DNA of 64,000 nt, from the NCBI GenBank assembly GCA_036874045.1, contig CM072344.1, positions 7,784,501 through 7,848,500 on the forward strand, written 5' to 3'. The position numbers and the translations under genes are program-made. The notes below the pieces were generated by a model. The model did no database searches, was not told the origin of the DNA, and was given only the letters and a program-made list of their open reading frames with translations. Source of the DNA: Cymodocea nodosa (taxonomy: Eukaryota > Streptophyta > Magnoliopsida > Alismatales > Cymodoceaceae). Positions 24,501 to 34,925 of this stretch are shown one piece after another; the stretch's first letter is position 1; each line of letters starts with the position of its first letter.

Positions 24501-25741
24501 AAGCATTTCTCAGTTACCTGAACCTTGCCAAACCTAAGGATATTTGTTTTTCTTTTATTTCCAAAGGTAACTTGTCCATTCTTGGTCTTTGTTATTTTTG
24601 TAAGTAATTGTATATCTCCAGTCATGTGGTTGGATGCTCCACTGTCCATTATCCATTTTGATTTGTGTACCTCACTGGATTTTGCCATAAAGCATACATT
24701 TGCCAGATTTTCTTCTGAATCTAATGTTGATGAGGATTCATTATCTAATGTTGAATCCTTTGTTTCTTCACTTTGTGAAGCTGAAGAGTCATCCCATGTC
24801 ACTTTAAGCACCCTTCTCTTTCTGAATTTCTTATTCCTGAAATTCCTCCTCGAATTCTTCTTATCTTTGTTGAGAGGACAATCAGTTTGAAAGTGACCCG
24901 GCCATTTGCACTTGTAGCATATACTTTTGTCTTTCGTGAATGACTTCTTTTCCATATCTCCAGATGTCTTTGTTGACCTAAAGTTCCTACGTCTCTTCAA
25001 CAGATTTCTAAATTTTCTGGTCAACAACAGTAAATCATCGTTAGAATCACTAGTGACTTCTGAGACTTTATTAGCCTCAAAAACCAGATCACTTCTAAGA
25101 TTTTTCCCTTTTGGATCTAAATGTTGTATTTCATAGGCTGTTAGATTTCCTATGAGATCATCGAGAGTATATGTATTTCAGTCTTTGGACTCTTCAATAG
25201 ATGTCTTTTGAGCCCAAATTTTAGTTAAAGATCTAAGGATCTTTCTTACCAAGTCTTTTTCCTCGAATTTCTTGCCTAAAGATTTTAATGAATTTACAAT
25301 CTTAAGAAAGTGGGAAAACATGTCAGAGATACATTCATTTTCGTGCATTTTAAAAAGCTCATATTTATGTACTAACATATTGATCTTAGATTCCTTGACC
25401 TGATTAGTACCTTCGTTGGCAACTTCTAATGCATGCCATATCTCATATGCAGTTTGATATGCAGAAACTTTATTAAATTGATCATGAGATAAAGCACAAA
25501 ACAAGATGTTTAAACCTTTAGCATTCAGTGTCATTCGCTCCTTTTCATCAAAAGTCCAAGTATCATAGGGAGTCGTAACTAACACTGGAGGATTGCTAAT
25601 TATATGCCATAATTTGAAATCAATTGACTGAAAGAATACTTTCATCTTATATTTCTAGTAGCCATAATTGCTACCTTCGAACATAGGAGGACGATTAGTG
25701 GTCTGTCCTTCAGTCATAACTAAGATTTCAGAATTATCCAT
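21593..25741 (-). pseudogene. gag-pol of nested element D/E (S1)
   Basis: One long minus-strand frame from ATG 25741 to TAA 21595-21593, interrupted by several stops. Gag: the UBN2-type copia domain (KVFFQSIDFKLWHIISNPP, MLVHKYELFKMHENE) and a CCHC knuckle CYKCKWPGHFQTDC; unlike S2 there is no long coiled-coil tail, and gag runs straight into protease (WIMDSGASNHMTG). Integrase: HRRLGH...CNACQLGK; catalytic residues in VHMDLFGP, RSDHGTEF and VEHKN are kept. [21 protein letters not shown]. RNase H: ADFAGCKS, STTKAEYIA, IFCDSSSAIS. Stops: TAG replacing Trp early in gag (NYGY/KYKM), TGA near 25177, TAG after LPLFL (23698-23696), TGA near 23540, TGA near 22190, TAA near 21976, TGA in the HSRAKH motif. 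Confidence 0.93.
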
Positions 25742-25912
25742 TTTAAATAGATGATCTAAAGTAAATGATAGGAAAAACTAATTCCTAAATAGAGAAATGA
25801 AGGCTTTTTGGATGCTTTAAACAGTTTAAGTGCACTAATACTAGTTGTAGCAGAGCGTAGTAAATCTGAAAAAAAAAGATAAGTGAAAAATAGAAGCTTT
25901 GATACTAGTTGT

Positions 25913-27096
25913 AGGATCGTCTGTATCACAAGAGGGGGGGTGAATTATGTCTTTAGTAATTAAATACTAGTAGATAAAACAAGAGCACAAAACACTAGTA
26001 AATGAAATTCTATTCTTTTATTTCAAGACAGAATTTACAATATCTTTTCAGCTCAATTTCCTTCTTGACGGTTTTGATACAGAAATGTTCGATATACAAT
26101 TCAAATATAACAATAAAGCTCTTATTGAAAACTAATTTCGAATTGTATAAAACTTGATCTTTCTTTGTCTTTGCTCAGCTTCTATATCTCTTCTTCTCTA
26201 GTTGTCAAATTTCTAGACTTCTTACGTTTGTAGCTCCTTTTCTGAAATTGCTTGGAATTTCGAACTTCTTCTGATGTTGGAGAGCTTTTCAGAATATGAA
26301 TATTCAAACTTAACTTTTCAGTTAGGGATCCGGATTGAATATTCAAACTTGGTTTTCGAGATTGGGATCCTCTGTTGTAATGTAGCTCGCACTCTCTATT
26401 TGTAGTTGAACTCTGTTGTCTTTCACGTTCAACATGTTCATCCACTTAATCCACAATCCATAATCCACGTACTAATTTTCTCTTTAATCCAAATTACTTT
26501 CTATTTGAATTTCCATGATCTCCACTTCGTAGATTCACCGAAACTTTATCTTCCTGGAGTCTTGTAGAATATCTTCTAAGTCTTTGATTTAGTCAAACAT
26601 TTATCCTTTAAGTCCTATAAAAACTCAAACACTTATCCTTTAACTCTTCGAGTTTTTGCACTTGCAAAACACGTGACTAAACAAAGAAACTTATCTGTTC
26701 GTTAGTCCTTTTATAAAACTTGAACAGTTTATCCATGCATATAAAAACTCGAACAGTTATCTAACTATTCGATTTTTCATTACCGAACGCACATGGAAAA
26801 CATGTGACAACTTAAAATATTAAAAACACACGTGTAGATAACCTTAACTATACGAGTTTTTAACATAAAGTATTCAACAACAATGAAACGTTAACTATCT
26901 GAAAGTTTAACTATCCAAAACGTTAACTATCCGAAAGTTTAACTATTGTAAATCTAACTCTTCAGAAATCTTTAATTTATCCGACATAAAAATGAAACTT
27001 TCTGATAATCTGTTAACTATTATACTTAGAGAATATTATGTAGACTTATTTAAATATGTTAATAAAGCATATATTAACAAAATTAAATACCCAACA
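25913..27096 (-). repeat. Inner LTR (L3, S1) of nested element D
   Basis: 1184 bp, TGTTGGGTATTTAATTTTG at 27096 to GATCCTACA at 25913. A degenerate primer site (TAGTATCAAAGC, about 25898-25909) follows it, so it is a 5' LTR. It groups with L1, not with L2 and L4. It interrupts the E gag right after CTTCACAAAG; the only flank left is CTTTG at 27097-27101. Confidence 0.92.
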
Positions 27097-28069
27097 CTTT
27101 GTGAAGCTAAAGAGTCATCCCATGTCACTTTAAGTGCCCTTCTCTTTCTGAATTTCTTACTCTTAAAATTTCTCCTTGAATTCTTCTTATCTTTGTTAGA
27201 GGACAATCAGTTTGAAAGTGACCCAGTCTGTTGCACTTATAGCATATGATTTTGTCTTTCATGAATAACTTCTTCTCCATATCTCCAGATGTCTTTGCTG
27301 ACCTGAAGTTCATAAGTTTCTTCAACAGATTTCTAAATTTTCTAGTCAACAACAGTAAATCATCGTCAAAATCACTAGTGACTTCTAAGACTTTATTAGC
27401 CTCAAAAGCCAGATCCCTTCTAGGATTCTTCCCTTCTGGATCTAAATGTTGTACTTTATAGGCTATCAGATTTCCTATGAGATCATCGAGAGTATATGTA
27501 TTTAAATCTTTGGACTCTTCAATAGATGTTGCCTTTTGAGCCCAAATTTTAGTTAAAGATTTAAGGATCTTTCTTACCAAGTCTTTTTCCTCGAATTTCT
27601 TGCCTAAAGATTTTAATGAATTTACAATCTCAAGAAAATGGGAAAACATGTTAGAGATACATTCATTTTCATGCATTTTAAAAAGCTCATATTTATGTAC
27701 TAACATATTAATCTTAGATTCCTTGACCTAGTTAGTACCTTCGTTGGCAACTTCTAATACATGCCATATTTCATATGCAGTTTGATATGTAGAAACTTTG
27801 TTAAATTGATGATGAGATAAAGCACAAAACAGGTTGTTTAAACCTTTAGCATTCAGTGTCATTCACTCCTTTTCATCAAAAGTCCAAGTATCATATGGAG
27901 TCGTAACTAACACTATAGGATTGCTAATTATATGCCATAGTTTGAAATCAATTGACTGAAAGAATACTTTCATTCTATATTTCTAGTAGCCATAATTGCT
28001 ACCTTCAAACATAGGAGGACAATTAGCGGTCTGTCCTTCAGTCATAACTAAGATTTCAGTATTATCCAT
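27097..28069 (-). pseudogene. Partial gag of element E (S1)
   Basis: Begins at ATG 28069 (MDNTEILVMTEG) and runs through the UBN2-type domain (MLVHKYELFKMHENE, NSLKSLGKKFEEKDLVRKIL) and the CCHC knuckle CYKCNRLGHFQTDC, and is cut at 27097 by the inner LTR. It is nearly identical to the gag downstream of that LTR. Both copies share a TAG in place of Trp at NYGY/KYRM. A frameshift follows the zinc knuckle (CPLTKIRRIQGEIL). It is a remnant. Confidence 0.9.
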
Positions 28070-28190
28070 TTTAAATAGATGATCCTAAGTAAATGACAGG
28101 AAAATTTGATTCCTAAATAGAGAAATGAAAGCTTTTTAGATGCTTTGATACTAGATGTAGCAGAGTGTAGACAATCTGATAAGAATTTAA

Positions 28191-28204
28191 GCTCTGATAC
28201 TAGT
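28191..28204 (-). promoter_or_regulatory. Primer-binding site of element E
   Basis: On minus, ACTAGTATCAGAGC follows the 5' LTR directly. It is one base off the usual tRNA-iMet complement TGGTATCAGAGC. Confidence 0.85.
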
Positions 28205-29455
28205 TGTAGGATCATTGTATCATAAGAGGGGGGGTGAATTGTGTCTTTAGTAATTAAAATTACTAGCAGATAAAACAAGAGCACAAAACACTCGTAAATA
28301 AAATTCTATTCTTTATAAACTTTAAAGACAAAATTTATAGTATCTTTTCAGCTCAATTCCCTTTTTGACGGTTTTGATACAATAATGTTCAATATACAAT
28401 TCAAATAGGAAAATGAAGTCCTTATTCAAAACTAATTTTGAATTGTATAAAACTTGATCTTTATGCACGTAGCTCCTTTCCTTCTTTTTTCATAGCTTCT
28501 ATATCTCTTCTTCTCCAGTTGTCGAATTTTCAGACTTTTGTGTTTGTAGCTCCTTTTCTGAAATTGCTTGGAATTTAGAACTTCTTCTGATGTTGGAGAA
28601 TTTTTCAAGATATAAATATTCAAACTTAACTTTTCAATTAGGAATCCGAATTGAATATTTAGACTTGGTTTTTGAGATTGGGATCCTTATTGTAATGTAG
28701 CTCGTACTCTCTATTTGTAGTCGAACTATGTCTTCACATTCAGCATGTTCATCCACTTAATCCACAATCCATAATCCATAATCCACGTACTAATTTTTTC
28801 TTTAATCCAAGTTACTATCTTTTTGAATTTCCACTTTGTCCACTATCATTTTGAATTTCCACGATCTCCACTTGTAGATTCATCGAAACTTTATCTTCCT
28901 AGAGTTTTGTAGAATATCTTCTAACTCTTCATTTTAGTCGAACACTTATCCTTTAAGTTCTGTAAAAACTTGAACACTTATCTGTAACTCTTCAAGTTTT
29001 TGCACCTACAAAACACGTGACTAAACAAGGAAAACTTATCTCTTCGTTAGTCATTTTATAAAACTCGAATAGTTATCTATCCATGCGTATAAAAACTCGA
29101 ACAGTTATCTAACTCTTTGATTTTCATTATAGAACGCACATGAAAAACACGTGACAACTTAAAACATTAAAAACACACATGCAGATAACTTAACTACACG
29201 AGTTTTTAACATAACTCTTCGACTAAATTGAAATGTTAACTATCCGAAAGTTTAACTGTCTGAAATTCTAACTATCCAAAAGCTTTAACTATTCGAAAAT
29301 CTAACTATCTGAAAGTTAACTATCCGAAATTTTAAATGAAACTTTTCGATAACCTATTAACATTTAATTACGTGACAATTATACTTAGAGAATATTATTT
29401 AGACTTATTTAAAAACTTTAATAAAGCATATATCATCAAAACAAAATTCCTAACA
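28205..29455 (-). repeat. 5' LTR of element E (L4, S1)
   Basis: 1251 bp, TGTTAGGAATTTTG at 29455 to GATCCTACA at 28205. It matches L2 and, with it, defines the TTAGG target duplication. Confidence 0.94.
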
Positions 29456-29594
29456 TTAGGCATAATTCTTCTTGCTATTAATTCTATTTTAATGCAGTCC
29501 ATTTTTCTTTTTTACTTGTAAACTTGCAGTATGTTATCAATACTAAATATAAGTGTATTACCATTAATGAAATGAAATGCAAAAAGGGATCCTC

Positions 29595-30534
29595 TTCTGT
29601 TCTAAGATAATGTAGTTGTTTCTATTTCTACATCTATTTCAATATATTCCTCTTCCCACTTCCATTCATTTAGGTCTTTTATAATCCATATTTGAAATTT
29701 CCTCAATTCATCCCACCATCTTATCAGACATAAAGTAGGATCATCATATTCATTATACCATTTTCCTAATTGAATTTTATCATATTCTGCAAACAGTGGT
29801 TTAGTTATATCACTCGGTATAGGTAATATTTCTATAAAGTCATCATCATAACTATCTATGCTTACTAGGTATAAATCAGATCTAAATGCAACTGATATAT
29901 TTGACACTAGATATATATATCCATCAAGTATGACATGTATGCTATTAATTAATGCTTTATGTCCTAGATATATCGTAGTATTTTCAGTCTAAGATCTTTT
30001 CAGAAAATTATACACATTTAAACATAAATCTTCATCTCAATTTCCAGTTAATCTCTAGTAATACAATTTTTCAAGAATGGTCGAATTTTTATCAAAAAAT
30101 GTCAAAGCTGACCCACAATTTTTAATTGGTACTTCATATCTATTAGGCCTTCCTATATTCCATTCTTCTCTAGTGATAGGATTTCTAACCAAAATATTGG
30201 GTAATAGAATTGCATACCTTAATTTGGTTTTGTAAATAATTAATCCTTCATCTATCCTCATAATATGATTTATTCCTTCTAATGTATTTGGTGGAATTCC
30301 AGCAGTTTCTTCCACATTCAGATATTCATAGTTGATTGAACTACGATTAAATGACTTCCATAAAAATCCATATCTAATCTTAGTCATTTTTGCAGCTTGT
30401 AGTCCATGAAAATATTTTTCTCTAACACAGTCTTTAATTTCTTTTGATACACAACACAATCTACACAGATATTTAGCTGACAGGTTACTTAATACTTCCC
30501 TCAGTGCATCTAGTGGTAATTTCATCAATTCCAT
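29595..30534 (-). pseudogene. F-box protein gene, decayed
   Basis: From ATG 30534: LPLDALREVLSNLSAKYLCR followed by LCCVSKEIKD is a standard F-box (residues 5-40), the part that binds SKP1 in an SCF ubiquitin ligase. It continues into an F-box-associated region with the diagnostic LLPNILVRNPITREEWNIGRP pattern (written here as one motif, about residues 110-130). After a stop near 30055 the same kind of sequence resumes at 29907-29602 (SVAFRSDLYLVSIDSYDDD, RWWDELRKFQIWIIKDLNEW), matching the later beta-strands of that domain. The length fits an F-box protein of about 310 residues. It lies between TE sequences; inverted repeats of the LTR type occur about 70-130 bp upstream (30600-30660). It could be a host gene or a captured one. 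Confidence 0.8.
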
Positions 30535-30757
30535 CTATTGTGATTCTATATAACATAAACAAAAATTTAACAGAGATAAAATCAACATAGCTACTTACTT
30601 ACCCTTGTGGAGTTAGGTCATAACTCAACGAATTAAGTTCATTGAGTTAAGTAATAACTCTACGATACTACTAACTATAATTAATACTTATATATTTTTT
30701 CTTTTTATATTTTTTTGTATTTACTATATTATACATAGTTGCTTTAGTTATACTGCT

Positions 30758-30970
30758 TCATTCAGTATCCCTCCTATAGGAGGTATCAATTTCATTAATA
30801 GTTCTGTTGACAAGGTTAGGTATTGCTTGCATTGGCAATCCTCTAGTAGGTCTAACTTCTATTAATTCCTTTTGCCTAGGGGGTATATTTCTATTCATAT
30901 TTTGATTTTGAAGGACAACATTTCCAAATACAAGATCTAGATGATTGTTTAATTGTTGAATTATCTTTTC
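30758..30970 (-). pseudogene. 3' end of an unidentified ORF, truncated by element A
   Basis: A 70-codon open frame on minus enters from the element A insertion point and stops at TGA 30760-30758. It contains QQLNNHLDLVFGNV, then RPTRGLPMQAIPNLVNRTIN and EIDTSYRRDTE. The PNL...NEI/D pattern and position of the end recall the C-terminus of the element C post-pol ORF (LPPNLDSVFNDIRNDIR), so it may be the tail of another post-pol ORF. This is a weak assignment. 30535-30757 holds only AT-rich sequence and inverted repeats. Confidence 0.35.
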
Positions 30971-32607
30971 TGTTGAGTATTTTTGTTTTGATGATGTGCT
31001 AAATGAAAATAATCATATTTGCTCAATTACTATTGCTTGTGAAAAGAAATTAAAATCATCAATTAATACAGAAAAAACTTACTAATATAAATACTTGTCT
31101 GTATTGGATCTGAAGTTAATAACTAGTCGCTTCATTGCATTAATTTCTCATTTAGCTAACTGTTAAGTTAACGTGTGTTTTTATTGAAAAGCATGATATG
31201 TTTTAATGTTATATCTTTAGTATCATGAACAATGCACGTTTAGACAACATGTTAAGTTAGAGTTTTGTTTGTATAGAGGTCACGTGAGAACTCGTTAAGT
31301 TAGAGGCTTAAAGGTTAAAATAAGTCACGTGATAACTCGTTAAATTAGTGAGTAAAAGAAGAGATGATCTCGTTAAGTTAGTGTTATATACGTGGTGAAA
31401 TTATAAGTTACGAATGTTGTATTGTATCACGTGAGGTGCACATGTTTAACTCGTTAAGTTAACAAAACTAAACGCGTTAAGTTAACAAAACTAAATGCGT
31501 TGAGTTGCTATATTGAACACTAAGGCAACACGTTAGGTTAGCGTTATAAACTTAAGTTGTTATTTTTTGCATGTGGTAAAAATCTTATTATAAAAACATT
31601 TGTTTATTACTGGTTAGTTGAGATATCATAACACAATAGAAATGGTTCGTTGAGTTATCATAACACAACGGAGATGGTTCGTTGAGATAGCATAACACCA
31701 CAGACTTAGTTCGTTGAGTTAGCTACAGTACTTGTCATGTGAAATGGCACATGAGGAACTCGTTAAGTTAGAAACGTTAAGTTATATATATATACTTGTG
31801 TTACTCGTTTAGTTAACATTAAAGTAACGACTTCTTATTACATTGATGAAAAACTTTTGGATGAGAAAGTTTATTTTGTAGGAAATTTTTCAGAGATCCA
31901 GGACTGATGATTAAAGAAAATTTGAAATATAAACGTGGGTTAGAATGTGTGTGTTTCGATGAAGGAAAAAGAAAAGACGTGGAGAAGTGGAAAACTGGTA
32001 GTGGTTAAACGTGAAGGATATGCATGAAATGAAGATACAGTATAAAAGGCATAGAATTCTCGTTGATCAATTTATCCTTACACACAAAACGAAAAATATT
32101 TTCAAGGATCAAACCATCCCTGCACACTAAAAGAAAAATCTTTTTCAGGGATCAAAAACACCTCTTCGGGAATAATCTCTCAAGTGGAAGAAAGTTCAGT
32201 GAAGCATAAAAAGGTAAGATTTTCGTCACTGAAAATTTGAAGTATCAGAAGAAAGCAAATTCGGTGAAGCATGAAAAGACAAGATATTCGTCACTGAAGA
32301 ATTGCTGAAGAAGAAAAAGAAGAAGAAGAAAGATCTCAAACAAGGAGAAAAGTTTTAAATTCCGAAAATTAGTTTTTTCTGTTTGTAGTTATGAAATTGT
32401 TTAGATGATACATGGTATCGAAATATAATTGCATCTACAATTTCTGAGGAGAATTGAATTGTATATTGTAATTGAAACCTTGAATAAAAATGATTTTCTG
32501 AAAACAATGTCTCGACTTGTTTTTGAGTTTTAAAGTTTCAATTATATTTCAGAAAATATTAAAAATACACAATTCACCCCCCTCTTGTGTAGCCATACGA
32601 TCCTACA
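30971..32607 (+). repeat. 5' LTR of element A (S2)
   Basis: 1637 bp, TGTTGAGTATTTTTG to CGATCCTACA. TATAAAAGG at 32041-32049 is the likely TATA box. Upstream, about 31140-31830 holds CACGTG cores, AACTCGTTAAGTTA repeats and hairpins such as TTCGTTGAGTTAT / ATAACACAACGGA (about 31645-31672). Confidence 0.95.
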
Positions 32608-32621
32608 AGTGGTATCAGAGC
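32608..32621 (+). promoter_or_regulatory. Primer-binding site of element A
   Basis: AGTGGTATCAGAGC directly follows the LTR and includes the perfect tRNA-iMet complement TGGTATCAGAGC. Confidence 0.95.
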
Positions 32622-32807
32622 TTTGTGAATAATCTTTGATATAAAATCGATACCAACTTATTTAATATCATTGCTTATTCTACCTTCCTTGTTTTTAAAC
32701 GGAAATTAATATCTGAGCATACGTTTAACTTTCTTGATTTAAGGCTCAAGTTGTTTTAAAATTTTTAGACTGTTTAAAATCAAATAGGTTGAAAAATCTA
32801 AGGTAAA

Positions 32808-34001
32808 ATGGCTACTGGAAATGGTAATTTTTCTTTATATGAAGGCCAAAATCTTAATCGTCCTCCTTTATTTGATGGAATACATTTTGAATATTGGAAA
32901 TATAGGATGACTATTTTTCTTCAAAGTATAGATCATAAGTTGTGGTTCATGATTTCTAAACCATATACTCCATTAACTACCCCTTATAATACTTGGACAA
33001 TCACTGAAAAAGAAAACGAAACTCTGAATGCTAAGGGCTTAAATATTTTATTTTGTGCATTGAGTTATGAACAGTTCAGTAAAGTGTCGACATATAAATC
33101 TGCTTATGAGGTGTGGCATGCATTAGAAGTTTCACATGAAGGTACTTCTCAAGTTGAAGAGACAAAAATAAACATGTTGATTCATAAGTATGAACTCTTT
33201 AAGATGCATGAAGACGAAAATATTTCTGAGATGTTTTCCAGATTTTTTGATATCATAAACTGTTTAAAATGTTTAGGAAAGAATTTTGAATAGAAGGATT
33301 TGGTGAGGAAAATTCTCAGATCCCTAAGTTCTAAATGGTCTCAGAAAGTAACATCAATTGAAGAATCACGAGTTTTAAATGTTTATACTATGAATGAACT
33401 TATAGGAAATTTAACATCTTATGAAGTTCAATTAAATGAATCACTGAGTCATAACAAACTAAAAATGAAGAAAGAAATAGCCTTTGAAATTAATTCAAAT
33501 TCTAATATATCTATTGATTTTGACGAGGATTTGATTTTGCTGACTAGGAAATCCAAGAAAGCATGGAAAGCTAGGAAACAGTAAAGGAACAAAAATGATA
33601 AACCCTCAACATCAAAATCATTGAATGACAAGAATTCTTCATCTAGAAAGTATGTATGTTACAACTGTAAGAAACCTAGACATCTTTCTCCAGATTGTCC
33701 TATGAGAAAAAATGAAAAGCAAAGTAGGACAAATTAGAAAAAGACGGCTCAGAAAACTCAGAAAAAGTTTTACAAGAAAAAGGCTTTGAAGGTCACTTGG
33801 GATGACATGTCTGAAGAGTCTGAATCTAAGGAATCAGCATCAAAATCTTCACATTCAGAAGGAGAACAAGAGTTAGAAGACGTTGCTCATGTGTGCTTCA
33901 TGGCAGATGAGTCTAAGGTAATATCTGATCCTGAAAGTCATTCAGATTTCAACTTTGATGAATTATTATGTGCTTATCATGCATTATTACAAAAACTTAA
34001 A
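32808..34001 (+). pseudogene. gag of element A (S2), partial
   Basis: From ATG 32808 (MATGNGNFSLYEGQNLN) one frame runs through the UBN2-type copia gag domain (FEYWKYRMTIFLQSIDHKLW, INMLIHKYELFKMHED) and the CCHC knuckle CYNCKKPRHLSPDC to an acidic SESKESASKSS stretch. Three in-frame stops: TAG 33294, TAA 33582 and TAG 33735, the two TAGs at places where sister copies read CAG. Similarity ends near 34001 (LLQKLK), before the coiled-coil tail. About 40 bp of unmatched filler follow before the partial LTR. Confidence 0.92.
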
Positions 34002-34043
34002 GTAATAATTAGAGATCTAGGTTTATTTTACAGAACAAGAGTT

Positions 34044-34726
34044 AGAAAGTTTATTTTGCAGGAAACTTTTTAGAGATCTAGGTTTGATAATTAAAGAAAA
34101 ATTTGAGAGGAAAATGTAGATTAAAACGTGTGTATTTCGATGAAGGAAAAAGAGAAGATGTGAAGAGTGGAAAATTGATTGTGGTTAAACATGAAAGATA
34201 TGCATGAAATAAAAATACAATATCAAAGGCATAGAATTCTCGTTGATCAATTATCTCTACACACCAAACGAAAAATATTTTCAGGGATCAAAACACCTCT
34301 CTTGGGAAAAGCTCTCAAATAGAAGAAAATTCAGTGAAAAAGAGAAAATTAGATATATGTTACTGAAGAATTGAAGAATCAAAAGAAAACAAATTCAATG
34401 AAGAAAAGAAAGTTAGATATTAGTCACTAAAGATTTATAGAAGAAGAAGAAGAAAAGTCTCAAACAAGGAGAAATGTTTTAAATTCCGTAAATTAGTTTT
34501 CTCTATTTGTAGTTATGAAATTGATTAGATGAAACATGGTATCATTATATAATTGCATCTACAATTTCTAAGGAGAATTAAATTGTATATTGTAATTGAA
34601 ACTATGAATAAAATGATTTGATTAAAATAGTGTCTCGACTTGTTTTTACTTTTGAAGTTTCAATTATAAATGAAAATGTTGAAAAACATAATTCACCTAC
34701 CTCTTGTGTAGCCATTTGATCTTACA
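34044..34726 (+). repeat. Partial S2 LTR (3' part) of element B
   Basis: Matches the 3' portion of the S2 LTR from GAAAGTTTATTTTG onward and ends GATCTTACA. The U3 repeat array is missing. A degenerate primer site, AGTGGTATAAGAGC (34727-34740), follows. It is more diverged from the A LTR than expected for a pair, so it belongs to a second element. Confidence 0.88.
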
Positions 34727-34925
34727 AGTGGTATAAGAGCTGGTTAATAATCTTTAATATAAAATAGATACCAACTTAATTAATATCAGAGTTTGTTCTA
34801 TCTTCCTTGTTTTCAAACAGAAATTAATATCTAAGCATAAGTTTAACTTTGTTGATTTTAGGTTCAAGTTATTTTCAAAAGTTTAAACTATTTAAAATCT
34901 TATAGGTTGAAAAATCTAAGGTAAG

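Larger units (their letters stand above)
15448..29455 (-). mobile_element. Element E: nested S1 Sirevirus-like retrotransposon (14 kb)
   Basis: The outer LTRs at 28205-29455 (5') and 15448-16691 (3') belong to the same LTR subfamily and are flanked by the same 5-bp duplication TTAGG (15443-15447 and 29456-29460). Reading on minus: 5' LTR, primer site, partial gag, a second LTR of another subfamily (25913-27096), a second primer site and gag, pol, spacer, post-pol ORF, polypurine tract, 3' LTR. The inner LTR has no partner, so element D probably inserted into the E gag, after which recombination between the D and E bodies removed the D 3' LTR. Length without the inner 5' part is about 11-12 kb. 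Confidence 0.85.

Noticed and set aside
24525-24890. Plus-strand ORFs opposite copia gag/pol (also 23674-23886, 27246-27461, 45469-46216, 48202-48384, 57086-57409)
   Set aside because: Shadow frames antisense to recognisable gag, pol or post-pol coding; no independent domain, and they recur only because the sense sequence is repeated.
25913-27096. Inner LTR L3 as the 5' partner of the 3' LTR L2 (one simple element 15448-27096)
   Set aside because: Flanks disagree (TTAGG left, CTTTG right) and LTR wording puts L3 with L1; L4 pairs with L2 with matching TTAGG.
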